A stretch of 64,000 nt of DNA from Anisakis pegreffii (Eukaryota; Nematoda; Chromadorea; Rhabditida; Anisakidae), in assembly GCA_035041965.1 (NCBI GenBank), contig JAPYMA010000065.1:331176-395175 (forward strand), written 5' to 3'. The number at the start of each line of letters is the position of its first letter. Positions within the stretch are counted from its first letter, which is position 1. A model generated the notes under the pieces. The model saw nothing but the letters and a program-made list of their open reading frames with translations, was not told where the DNA came from and ran no database searches. The translations under genes were made by a program, and so were the position numbers. Positions 12,744 through 23,053 of the stretch are shown here, in pieces.

Positions 12744-14675
12744 TCAGTGGAATCGCTTGCCGAATAACGGAGTGATCGTTGAGAGTCGCAATTGTAACGG
12801 ATTCATCCGTCCTTCGGCCTGCAAATAGACTGGATTAGCAATGAGCGAATCCGGATTCTAAGCTAGTGACAACGGTCACGAAGCACTTTTCAGGAAGCAA
12901 TAAGAATGATGGAACTCATTTTGCTTTGATGGTCCGAAAATGAATGAGAAAAAAGATCAATGACATTATGGCATATCGACATCATGCTAAACAATAACCT
13001 CAGCAGAGTCGTTTCTTTATGAATTTGAAATGTTCAACACCATTAAATGTGGTAATTTATAGTAATACTAGAGACTTGTTCACCTTGAAAAATTCCACTA
13101 AATCTTCCACTTCCACATATCCATCGCTGTTTTTATCCAATGCCTGAAAACGATCGCGTGAAGAGAGACAATTAGGAAGTTCATTGGAACGGAACTCTTT
13201 TATGATATTGTGATGAATTTATAAAGGAACTGAATCAGTAATTTGGTCGGATGTCCGACAGCTGCACGAAACAAGCTTTGATCATTGCAAAATAATCGCA
13301 TAAAGATTTTTTTCGCGATTGTAAGATAAGTTAAGTGGGCAATCTCTATGTAATGGTTAATTCAATTGGAATGCCTCTTCAATAATAGACTGCGAGTTTT
13401 TGAAAAGAATTATGACCAACCGCGAACGCTTCTTCGGTCTTTTTGCTGATAATCTCCTCAAGGGATGTACTACGTTCGGTACTGCTTACACTCAGTTGAA
13501 CGCTACTCCTTCGCTCGACAGGTTTCGACATTTGATAGACGGAGCGAACGAATTCAGTGAATTCCTCAAATAGCAAAACTGAGTTACAGAGAAGGAAAAA
13601 AAGAAATAACACGGTTGTTGCATTCGTGCCAGACAAATGAGTGCATGAAAGCAAAGGACATTTTTATTATTAAATGGTCAACCGAATACGCTGTTCTCAG
13701 TTGATGTTTGAAATTTGATTACGAATCAATGATGCGATGATGAAAAATCAACTGAACAACTCATCAGAAGCTGACCAATTGATTTATTGAAGATGCGTCT
13801 CTTCCTTTAATCATACGAATAGCCCAAGCCGCATTGGTTTGTGGTGAAGGATAGTTGAGCATTGAAAGCGCTTCCATTAAATCCTTAATAATCTCAGGTT
13901 AATCTAGCAAATTCAATGTGTTCATGCTAGCCATAATACCAACCAATTGAACATAATCATCATCTAAGATGCTCTCGAGTGAGCGATAACCAATGAAAGA
14001 TCGTTTCTTGCGAATAGTGAAACGATTAAAAAAGAGGCAAACCTGGAACGTAATTTCATCTTTTCCTTTTGAGAATGCATGGAATAGGCGCAGGATGTAC
14101 TCCTCACTCAGTCGTTCCGGTAAATAAGGCCCAAACATCATTTTGAATTCCTCCAATCGCATACGACCTTCTGGGCATTCCTGAAGAAACGCGTGTGTTG
14201 TACAGCTGTTCTAAGACCAATCAAACGCGGAAAAAAACTGTCCTTAATAGGCTACACTCTCAGCAGCATTTTCAAACTTGACATAATGGAAACGTCTGTT
14301 GATAAACGATCACCTGACTGTCAGTAAAACTTCATTCAATAAATCACTAATTGCCCTTGAAAGCTAGATCATTTATTCGAAATGAATGATTATATTGTGT
14401 GAGTCGATGCCACTGAAGCAAGAATCATTCCGTATAATGTCAGCAACTCAACCACAAAAATGGCTTTCAGCAACATTCAGTTCGGTAACATATGGCAATG
14501 ATGAGTCGAGAAATAAGTGATTGAAACGAACGAACGTTTTTAAATCGACCATACATGTACTTGATGTATGTACAACTGAACGCTTCTTGAGTACGTCGAC
14601 GAAGTTCGGCCATAGTCGATGCTTGAGTGGATGAATCCCATTTCAGCAAATCCACCACTTCATCTTCTTCTTTCA
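12744..14675 (-). CDS. Neuronal calcium sensor / KChIP-like EF-hand protein, six exons
   Basis: Exons (minus): 14675-14536, 14180-14043, 13892-13817, 13578-13421, 13143-13084, 12818-12744. Reading phase is continuous through all five introns and ends at TGA 12744. About 215 residues are visible, the usual size for NCS/recoverin/KChIP proteins. The segment YGRFKN-ECPEGRM matches the N-terminal EF-1 block of KChIPs (their RGFKNECPSG). EF-2 reads LFHAFSKGKDEITFQ and lacks the full Ca ligand set. The only canonical Ca loop is in exon 5: DKNSDGYVEVED, equivalent to the EF-4 loop. The expected EF-3 loop between exons 3 and 4 is missing from this model (see findings). The first exon begins with TG, so an upstream A could supply a split ATG; no N-terminal myristoylation MG motif is seen. 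Exon 3's acceptor (CCTGAG) is weak. By family, a Ca-regulated modulator of channels or receptors at neuronal membranes; the specific role is inference. Confidence 0.75.
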
Positions 14676-15447
14676 CTGAAATGCCCTTGATGAGCCAGCC
14701 TTGTCAGGCATAAACAATCATGCTACTACATAATTATAAACATATTCTGCCAGTGCAATAATCCTCTTGTTATTGCTGTTGTAGTTCCACAATGAAAGTG
14801 CACAGACCTAATAATACTGCTACTTTAATCGCTTTCAGTCAGTAATTCATGAAAGCAAGAAGACACTTCCACAATCGGAAATTCGGCAATTCTATAAGCA
14901 AGCTCACAGCTCAGCTGAAAAGAATATCACGGATTTGAGATAGTTGAAGGGAGGCGCTACATCGACTCTATTGATCCTGTTAGCTTTCACCAATATGATT
15001 TATGAGATAATATAAGCTTAGGCAAGAACTGAGAAGATGAAATACAGCGAAACCTTCAGTTTGGCTGATAGTGAGATGAAGTTATGTGAAATGCAGAAGA
15101 GTTGAGGATTGGTGGGTGGTGGAATCTGATGAAATAAATTATTCGGAGGATTCAGCAAAGTGAGGATGGATTGAGTCTGCGTATTGTTGAAATATATAAT
15201 GGATTTTGTCACGCTCGACAACGCCCAAGTGTATTGATTTAACGCATTATTGTCATCAATCGTATGTCGTCGTCGTCAGTTTCTTGCTGTGGTATGGCCA
15301 CTTCAGTGAGTGCCTCTCGAATAAAATGCAAAATAGAGAAAAGGCATTTTGTTCGATTTTTGAGCGCATCAACATCATAAAATTAGCAATGCAACACGAA
15401 ACTAATTAAGACATCCACCGAATGGCGTGCTTCAATTGAAGTTTCCC

Positions 15448-17580
15448 CTAATTGTCTTCTTCTTCTTCAAAACGAGCTTGCCACTTCAAAAAGCACTTCT
15501 TCGCAAGAAGTTGAATAATCTACGAAAAGAGACAAAACCATCATTTCTTTCCCCAAGTAGTCCTCAACGCATTTCTATGTAAAATTCTCGATGGAACAAA
15601 AAATCTGGAGAATTGAAATTTGTTTAAGCGATCAAAAACCGGACTCACTATGAAATTAAGTTGGTAAATTCTACTGTGTTTGAGGAAAACTTGTATACAA
15701 GTCATTACTGCGGTGAAGCAATGAGATAATGATGCTATGGCCGGTAGACATTGTGTGAATGATTATCGAATAGCTGGTCAGTGAAGGATCAGTGTGAAAC
15801 CAAACGAAGTCTCATTTGAAAATAATTACTCGAAGATCATTCAAATAAGAATGTTATTTAACTATCACAAAGAAGTGTGCAACTGAATAATGAATAGATA
15901 TGCGTTTAAGAATTTCTAGCTATGGATATGCTCGTTGTGATATGAATCCGTGATATTGAGAAAATGGAAGACATTGCTGTACAACATGGTAATCTCAACC
16001 ACCCTAACCAGATAATTCAGTGATCAAATGGTCGCTGCCTAAAATCTGGGATTTTTAAAAGGTCGCGCATCTGAAAAAAGTAAAACAAAACGAACTTTTA
16101 CGACGACTGTAACGGGTGAGTGGTATCTGCGACGTCATTGTGCGGTTGCTGTGAGAAGTTGTACTCGACAAAACTGGATTTGTTTGCATGATTCAAAGAG
16201 TTTTCTGGCGATTGGGTACCTAATGTATGCATGTTATGTGTGAAACATTGCGTAAATTTATGCCTTGTGATTAATGGAATGCATTTGCGTGATTAGCTTG
16301 CCATCAGCGGCACTAAATTTTCATTTTGTTCAGTGCTTTGTAAACCAACAGACTTTTTCTAATTGGCTAGATCTATCAAGCCATATCACTCTCCTATGGT
16401 ATTTCGTCATCAAAAATCACTGCAGTGAAACAATTTATCTCTATTCAGCCTAAATGTTTGATGAAAAAGTGATCTGTTTTCAATTGAATTCGAACTGAAT
16501 ATGTTGTTGATGAACACGATGCAAATTATTCTCAATGTGATGATTCTCTAAAGCATTCAAGCAAGTTGATAAACCTCAATGAATGAATGGAATGAATGGA
16601 AAGGGATCAGTCGTACCGTATGCACTATGACTGGGCTTCATTGAAAATGTTGCAACCGTCCGGACTTAACACGGATGATCGATTGGGATCGATGACGACA
16701 AAATGGCAATGAGAAATTCAGTTGAGAGATATTCAGTTGAATCAGATAGCAATTGAAAATCATCGAATTCTGTCGTCAGCTTAGTGGTGAATTTACTATG
16801 ACGATGATAGTGAAGTGTTATGCTCACATGTCATAATAATAACGTTTCAGAGTTCAGAGCGATTTGAATCGTGTTCAGAATGCTACGAAGGAAAGCCACA
16901 ACTCACAAATGCTCAGCCCATTCAGACTCGATTCATTGTTTGTGTTTGTTTGTTTAAATAGTTTCTTCGTTTCATTATGGCACTATTCAACAGCATTGGT
17001 TCTTCATTATTTTATTCGCAATAAATGCTAACATCAACCACTGAATAATGCACTTTGCCCGCATATCCTTTCTGAGCAACCAATTCGACGATTTCTTTTA
17101 CAACAAATGGTTTTTTTCTTGCTTTCTTGTCTAAACTCATTCCACAATCACATAAATTTCACAACCATTCACTTACGCACCACTATGTGCATCCTCAAAT
17201 TGCTGCGCTCCAATTCGTTCCAAACAGAGCAAAAATTTTTGGAGAACTTGCTGCCCGATGCGTGACATTGCAACTCAGCTGAAGAGTTAGACCGCACTGA
17301 ATATGATAGAGAGAACGAATGCTTACCTGCGCGCCTATGAAAGATTCTGAATTGAATGGATCGTACCGACCAGTAAAGTCGATTGAATGCATTTGCAACA
17401 AATTTATTGGACGTTATCAACGGCGGTGGAGCATAAGTGCGAATCAGTGCACGTTCCCACTGAAATTTGAAAGTTAAACAACTTGAAGAGGATTAAAATA
17501 GTGACAAAACTATAATCCCTTCGACATTCAGCTTTCAGCTACTATAAACCCGTATGCGAGCGAGTAATTGTCCTTCGTCA
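15448..17580 (-). CDS. Unidentified gene, last five exons (5' end not found)
   Basis: Exons (minus): 17580-17550, 17459-17327, 17278-17177, 15707-15649, 15519-15448. Phases agree at every junction, acceptors are strong (ATTTTCAG, AAATTTCAG, CTCTTCAG, CACCGCAG, TTTTCGTAG), and donors include three GTAAG/GTGAG types; the first, GTTTAT, is weak. The intron between exons 2 and 3 is 48 nt, typical of nematodes. About 132 residues are visible: DEGQLLARIR, then WERALIRTYAPPPL, a basic stretch, a Cys-containing segment, a moderately hydrophobic segment (VFLKHSRIYQLNFIIIQLL) and an acidic end EEEEDN. The W-x-R...Y-x-P-P-P-L pattern faintly recalls the post-S6 region of TRPM channels, but the following sequence does not support that, so no function is assigned. 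It ends about 0.8 kb before the calcium-sensor gene on the same strand. Confidence 0.55.
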
Positions 17581-17927
17581 CTGAAAATGTGCATAAAATC
17601 ACCTTCATAGCTTAAAACTTGACATCAAATCACCATAACTTCGACTAATTCGAAAACGAACCATTACTAATAACGAAAATCATTAAGCTCAAATAATTTT
17701 CATGCACCTTAGATTCCCAGTGCCAAATTATTCGCGAAATAAGGCATTATTCACAGTTGAGTTCGAAACTCAGAAGCACTCCTTTTCCTTTCGCTCAGTC
17801 ATTTCACAGTTTTCGCTAAAAGGAATGATCCCAGCGAGGCAAAAGCTAAACTGGCTTGCCTAATTGTTCATTGAAAAACTATATTCCACTTTTAAAATTC
17901 TCATTATGGATGATAAATATGGCACAG

Positions 17928-18746
17928 GTCGAGTGATTTCATGCACTGGTGGTTGATAACTGAATTGAATTGGAAGTTGTACCGTTCCGGTTATGAGGAA
18001 AATCATTCCAGTTGGGAGTGCTGGAAAATAGTGAAACGAATTCGCATCTCAAGGGAAATCAAATCCGTCTCGCATGTGGGTAAGCCATATAACATTCACT
18101 CTTCATTGCATTCCATTTTTTAAGCTGTTTTTTTGCTTATATCAAGCCAATCCTAAGTTTTCTTTGTTTTCCCCTCGTGATGAAAACAAATGAACGTATT
18201 CAAGCTTCAGGCGGAGAGCGTTTGATAATCCGCTAAAATTCCACGAAGAGTCACCACTTGTCAAATAAATCAACAAGTTGTTGAGATCAACCAAAACTGT
18301 CGTAGGATATTGATGAGTGGTTAGCGCATCATGAGGCCAATACATCACTGTGTTTCAGATATTTAGCCGTTTTTCCTTTTGATAGAGATATTCTTTGCGT
18401 TTGCGTGTAACGATGACGATTTGTAGCAAATTGTAACACATAAAAAGATTCAATTGATTTCTATCGGACTAGATGCAAGACAAATATTCTGACGCCATGG
18501 AAAGAGGACCGATTTTTGGGAATGGTCGAAGTGTGATTTGTCTCAAGTCATTTCGCATAGAGGATTTAAGACCTCACTGTAAAATTCATTCAGGAAATAG
18601 TTCAGAATCGAGTAAATAAGCTTTTCAGCACCTGTGAACGCCGCCGCTTCGATTTACGTGTGATTGGGAAACCAGCGAAAAAATCGCTCCTTCGATCTGT
18701 CATTCTCGTTGATCAATTTCACTACGAATCAAACTGCAATCGTTGA
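17928..18746 (+). CDS. Tentative two-exon plus-strand gene fragment
   Basis: Exon 1 candidate 17928-18079: acceptor GGCACAG, an open frame beginning SSDFMHWWLITELNWKL, and a strong donor G|GTAAGCC. Exon 2 candidate from 18629 after acceptor AAGCTTTTCAG. If joined directly, phase 1 gives a short end (APVNAAASIYV, stop near 18663). The longest frame of exon 2 (38 codons, TCERRRFDLRVIGKPAKKSL..., stop 18746) needs a phase-2 partner that was not found. The splice signals are good but the conflict in phase means the pair may not belong together. It overlaps the span of no strong minus exon. Unknown product. Confidence 0.25.
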
Positions 18747-18866
18747 GTTTTGTTGCCAACTTCAGCGATTCAATTTTCAACAAGTTCGTCTCATTCAATT
18801 TTCTCACGTTAAGCAGTTAATCAGTTGTCCATAATCACTTCGGCGTCTGCACAGCGAGGAATTTTT

Positions 18867-19116
18867 GTGACGACGACAAATTCAGGAACGTCAGCAGTTT
18901 TTGATTTGTTCAAAGTCGCTATGGAATCAATTTCGATTCGACTGAAAAGAATTGATCATAGTAGATCATGAATTTGAATGTGCTTAAGTGAAACCGAATC
19001 GACAACAAAATTTCGCACCAATGATGGAAACATTCAAAGCAGAATTCAACTTATCGAAAAACATTCAAACGCATGTAATTAAGGTGAATTTGGCTCAACT
19101 CGAAAATGGCCTGCGA
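18867..19116. repeat. Dispersed direct repeat, copy A (about 250 bp)
   Basis: Matches 20137-20386 in the same orientation at roughly 90 percent by eye. Shared landmarks include AAATTCAGGAACGT, TTGATCATAGTAGATCATGA and CGACAACAAAATTTCGCACC. Contains no convincing exon; open frames across it are not preserved in copy B. Unclassified repeat, possibly a fragment of a transposable element. Confidence 0.75.
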
Positions 19117-19587
19117 ACAAGCATTCAGGTGATGACGCATAACTGGAAATCAATGCATAGGCCACATAATGAGAATACAGTCCAAAGGACTGCTTGTATG
19201 AGGAACAACAAAAAGGAATGCGTAACGTTGCATATACGATATAAAAGTGAAAATTTTGAAATGGAATTGGATGAGTGAGAGGCACAGTTTCAAACGACTG
19301 ACAACATTAGGGCTGCACTGAAATTGTACGGCGATTTGAATAGTCCTCTGTTGTGTTTATCTTCGACCTGTAACTAGTCCCATGGGAGAGTGGAATCCTG
19401 ACCGCATAAAAATGATAGCATGAAGCTTAATACTACATCTGAACCTAATTTCATCTCAAATGTAATTATTAATGAAACTGTTCACGATACAGATCGGGAG
19501 CAAATGGCAGGCAGAAACGTTACAAGAACGAATGCTGGTTGTGGTGTTTGAGATGATAAATTCGACTATGCAATGGGTACCACTCAC

Positions 19588-19645
19588 CATGTAAATATGT
19601 TCCATTCCAAGTTTTCTGATGATTTTCAGAGTTTTGAATGCATCG
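19588..19645 (-). CDS. Candidate 58-nt exon, unknown gene
   Basis: Acceptor TTTTTTCTGCTGGAAG followed by one base and 19 codons (DAFKTLKIIRKLGMEHIYM), then a strong donor ATG|GTGAGTGG. The peptide is helix-like and charged. It could belong upstream of the gene ending at 15448, but its phase-0 end does not join directly to the next known exon (which needs phase 2), so at least one exon would be missing. Confidence 0.25.
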
Positions 19646-20136
19646 CTTCCAGCAGAAAAAAACACATTTTCAATTTCATTAGCGTAACAACGCTCATTTC
19701 GAATGCAAATAGTGGTGTTTATGAGTACAAATGTTGAACTCGATTTGTGATCAACTAGAGGAACAGCAAATAAAAATACACTGATAGAACGCGAAAATGG
19801 CCAGTATATTGACTCGTAATACTCATTGCAGTTCTCGATTGAAAATAGTCAAAAAAAGTTTTTTTGCCTTTTTACATATTTCATTGAAACCAAGTGACGG
19901 AAAAAAGCCAGTCACAGGAATGAAAGTACTGCAGATCGTGCATCCGAAGGGAGTGATAATGAAACTTCAAAGAATTATTAGTGGCCACTTCAAAAAGCAT
20001 GCTGGTTGAAAGAATCATTTGGGTACAGTATAATGTCGGAAATAAAGCCACTCAAAGTGCATCCATATATTAGACAAAGTACATCCATATATTCACACTC
20101 GTAATGTCCATTGCAATTGTGGTTTCAAAATAGACT

Positions 20137-20386
20137 TGTGGCGACCACAAATTCAGGAACGTTAGCAGTTTTTGATTTGTTCAGAATCGCTAGGGATCAA
20201 TTTCGATTCGACTGAAAAGAATTGATCATAGTAGATCATGAATTTAAATGTTCTCAAGTAAAACCGAATCGACAACAAAATTTCGCACCAATGATGAAAA
20301 TATTGAAAGCACAAGTCAACTTATCGAGAAGCATTCAAACGGGTGTATTTGAGGTGAACTTGGCTCAACTTAAAAATGGCCCGCGA
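20137..20386. repeat. Dispersed direct repeat, copy B (about 250 bp)
   Basis: Partner of 18867-19116, 1.27 kb downstream. Contains several substitutions and small deletions relative to copy A (for example CTATGGAATCAATTT there versus CTAGGGATCAATTT here). A shorter related match (TCGTAATnntCATTGCA) also links about 19812 and 20098, so the duplication may have been longer. Confidence 0.75.
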
Positions 20387-21783
20387 AGATGAGGCAATTT
20401 GATGAAGCAACAAAAGTTTCCCAATGAATTATCACTCGAGTCGCACTGAAGGCGAGTTGCAAGCAGAACGTAACGAAACCACTTTCTCAATATTAAGTGA
20501 GATGTTATGTTTATTCCACATTTACCGAATATGTACTATAGCAACCGAATATGCATAGTCAAAAGATCGATAAGCGAGACGAGATTTGCTGTATATAGGG
20601 CCACAAGATTGATGGTAAACCAACAGAATTCTGGTGCATATTTTTCGAATCCGTCTCATTGGTGGTTTCTTTCGATATGTTGCATCATTGAGCAAACAGA
20701 TGCTCTTGAATGGAACGAAAAGACAACAGTTTGGGAATTGAGGAGGAAATTTGGAAATTGGGTCAATTTACAAATAATCAAAAACGTCAACACTCATGGG
20801 TGAAGTAACCAGGATCTAGCTGCTGAAATGCACTCTTAACTGACGATGTTGGACAAGTCAATTATTCACATCAATCGGCTGTATCAAAACAGTGCCAACC
20901 AAGAAAGCGAGTCAACTGGAAGAAATAATTCATTATGGAAAACTGCAAAACGAAACAAATACGCGAATGATGAATGAAATGCGTTGGATTGGCCACGAAA
21001 ACGAATGATTTTGTGATTAAGAGAGTCGAATTTAATGGAGAATCGATAAGCCGAGTTAATTTCGATGCAATGAGATTTCTTCAAGCACCACCGTATCAAA
21101 ACAAATCGCATGAACGATGCGAAATGGCACTGCAATGACAATTAACGATCGTCCGTGGGTGTTTCCGAACATGTATGGCGTCAAAGATTACGCAAGACTG
21201 CTAGAAATTATCACAGACGACTGTCGCAAACATAAAAATTTCATTTCTTGTAGTCAATTACTCAAAACATCAAATAAATCAGTCAGGAGCAAAAAGCGTA
21301 TCAGACAATCTGTGATAAGTTCACTGGAGTAATTGAGTCAAATGTTTAGTTCGAAAGTTTTCTTTATTTCTTTTGAGAATTCATGAAAAATAATTTAGTT
21401 ATCACCACTTTGCGATAACAATTGTGGGAAGGATGAGAAAATCCATTGAAGTACGCAACAGATTTCACATCGAAGCGATTGAATAGGATGATGCTCGACA
21501 CGAGCAGCAAACAGAGAACGGCTGAGCTAATGTTCCCAGTTTCCATCGGAAAAGGCTCAAACAAATTATAAGTTTTTCACTTCATCACGAATTCATTGCT
21601 TTCGGATAGCAGTCATCAAATGAATGCGCAGCATAAAAACGCAAATCTAGATACATTACCCAGCGCCACAAAATGAACTTATTTGAGAATGTGAAACGAA
21701 AAAAACAAAATTGCATTTTCAGCTCTTGTTTGCCATACTCTTGATACCAAATGCGGCATTCAGACTAAATCCATCCTCTTTAC

Positions 21784-21928
21784 TTTTTTCTGACATTGGC
21801 TCTGATTTTATGCATCTCATAGTCATGTTTTCCTGTACACTAGTGGGAATTCGAGCCGTTGCACACATTCCCAATACACAGCGTTCGAAGAACTGCAGTT
21901 GCTTTGAAGAAGGCTCGCAGAAAATTGG
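21784..21928 (-). CDS. Candidate 145-nt exon, unknown gene
   Basis: Acceptor TTTGATTGTTCCAG, then 48 codons starting PIFCEPSSKQLQFFERCVLG, then donor A|GTAAAG. Both splice sites and the balanced composition favour the minus strand. The plus strand of the same DNA is also open (after an acceptor GCATTTTCAG at 21711-21720, to a stop at 21992) and is an alternative reading. No domain recognised. It may be an upstream exon of the gene ending at 15448. Confidence 0.35.
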
Positions 21929-22653
21929 CTGGAACAATCAAAGTCTTATCACCAACAACGGTTATCGTGCAGAATTAATTTCATTGGAATAAGAAACTGC
22001 GTTCACTTGAAGAATTGTTCGATCGTGTGAGGTGACAGTCTGCTTGTGAAAAGAATCCAAAGCAGCTAGATGGAGTCTCGACGGAATGGAACTAACAACA
22101 TCTGAATGGAAACAAAAGAGGGTCTCATGCTAACGACTGTCATCATAATCATCAAATCAATCAATTGTTGAAGAGCAAAAGCATTGAAAATTAATTGCCT
22201 TCGTCGTTACCACTGTTGCTGACAGCAGTTTCGTGGATCGCTTGCCCTTTTGCGATAGATACATGTAAGATTGACGAATGACATGTCATGATGAAAAGCG
22301 ATTGTACCCCAACAAATGATCATCGTTCGCCTGAGTTTTTGATGTTGCTATTTATATCAGTAAAATTGGTGCGGTGCAACTTAAATGAGACAACCTTGAT
22401 GTGTTTATTGCGTGTTGCATTCGCCATTCAAGAAATCATTTGCGAAATATTGCTCGCGTAGTGTGTGACAAAACGGTATAAGTAGCGTTTTCGTCACATA
22501 ATGAGCAAACTCAAGAATGCTTCACAAACATGCAAAAAATCTGAAACTCATTTCTTGACCGAACAACACCAGAAAGAATTTAACTACACCAAAGAAAATT
22601 CTATCAATTTTTTAAAAGAAAATCTATCAAATGCGCTCATCCGGTTCAACCAC

Positions 22654-22833
22654 TGACAGATCATTCGATATTTTGACAGATCACTTGATATTTTGACAGA
22701 TCACTTGATATTTTGACAAATTACTGGACATTCTGACAGATCACTCGATATTTTGACGGATCAGCGGACATTTTACAGATCACTGGATATTTTGACAAAT
22801 TACTGGACATTGCTGACAAATCACTGGATACTA
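22654..22833. repeat. 20-bp minisatellite, about nine copies
   Basis: Tandem units close to TGACAGATCACTTGATATTT, with copies varying at CTTG/CTGG/CTCG and ATATTT/ACATTC. One unit is a base short (CATTTTACAG) and one is a base long (CATTGCTGAC). Lies about 0.2 kb downstream of the CBM48 gene. Confidence 0.85.
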
Positions 22834-22882
22834 TCGAATTGTGCATTCGTAATATTTCGCAATAATGAATAAAGTAACAAAT

Positions 22883-22888
22883 TTTATT
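22883..22888 (-). terminator. Possible polyadenylation signal of the CBM48 gene
   Basis: AATAAA on the minus strand about 165 nt after the stop codon at 23054. It is the first clear hexamer noticed downstream. Position is plausible for a 3' UTR, but no cleavage-site evidence is visible. Confidence 0.35.
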
Positions 22889-23053
22889 CGTAATTCACTC
22901 TGATGAGTAGTTCAATGAGGTGAATGCGATAGACTGAAGAAGGACTAAAAGAATCAAGTAAAATGAACCATTATACAAGTGGTTTTGTAAATTTAGAAGA
23001 ACAATTTCACACAGACACAGTTGTATAACAAAATGCTGAAAATTTTGGATATG

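Noticed and set aside
15449..17459. TRPM channel identity for the unidentified gene
   Set aside because: Only a short Y-x-P-P-P-L motif agrees; the downstream sequence does not match the TRPM C-terminal region.
20507..20803. 98-codon plus ORF
   Set aside because: Length is within what random AT-rich DNA gives in 64 kb; no domain or splice evidence.
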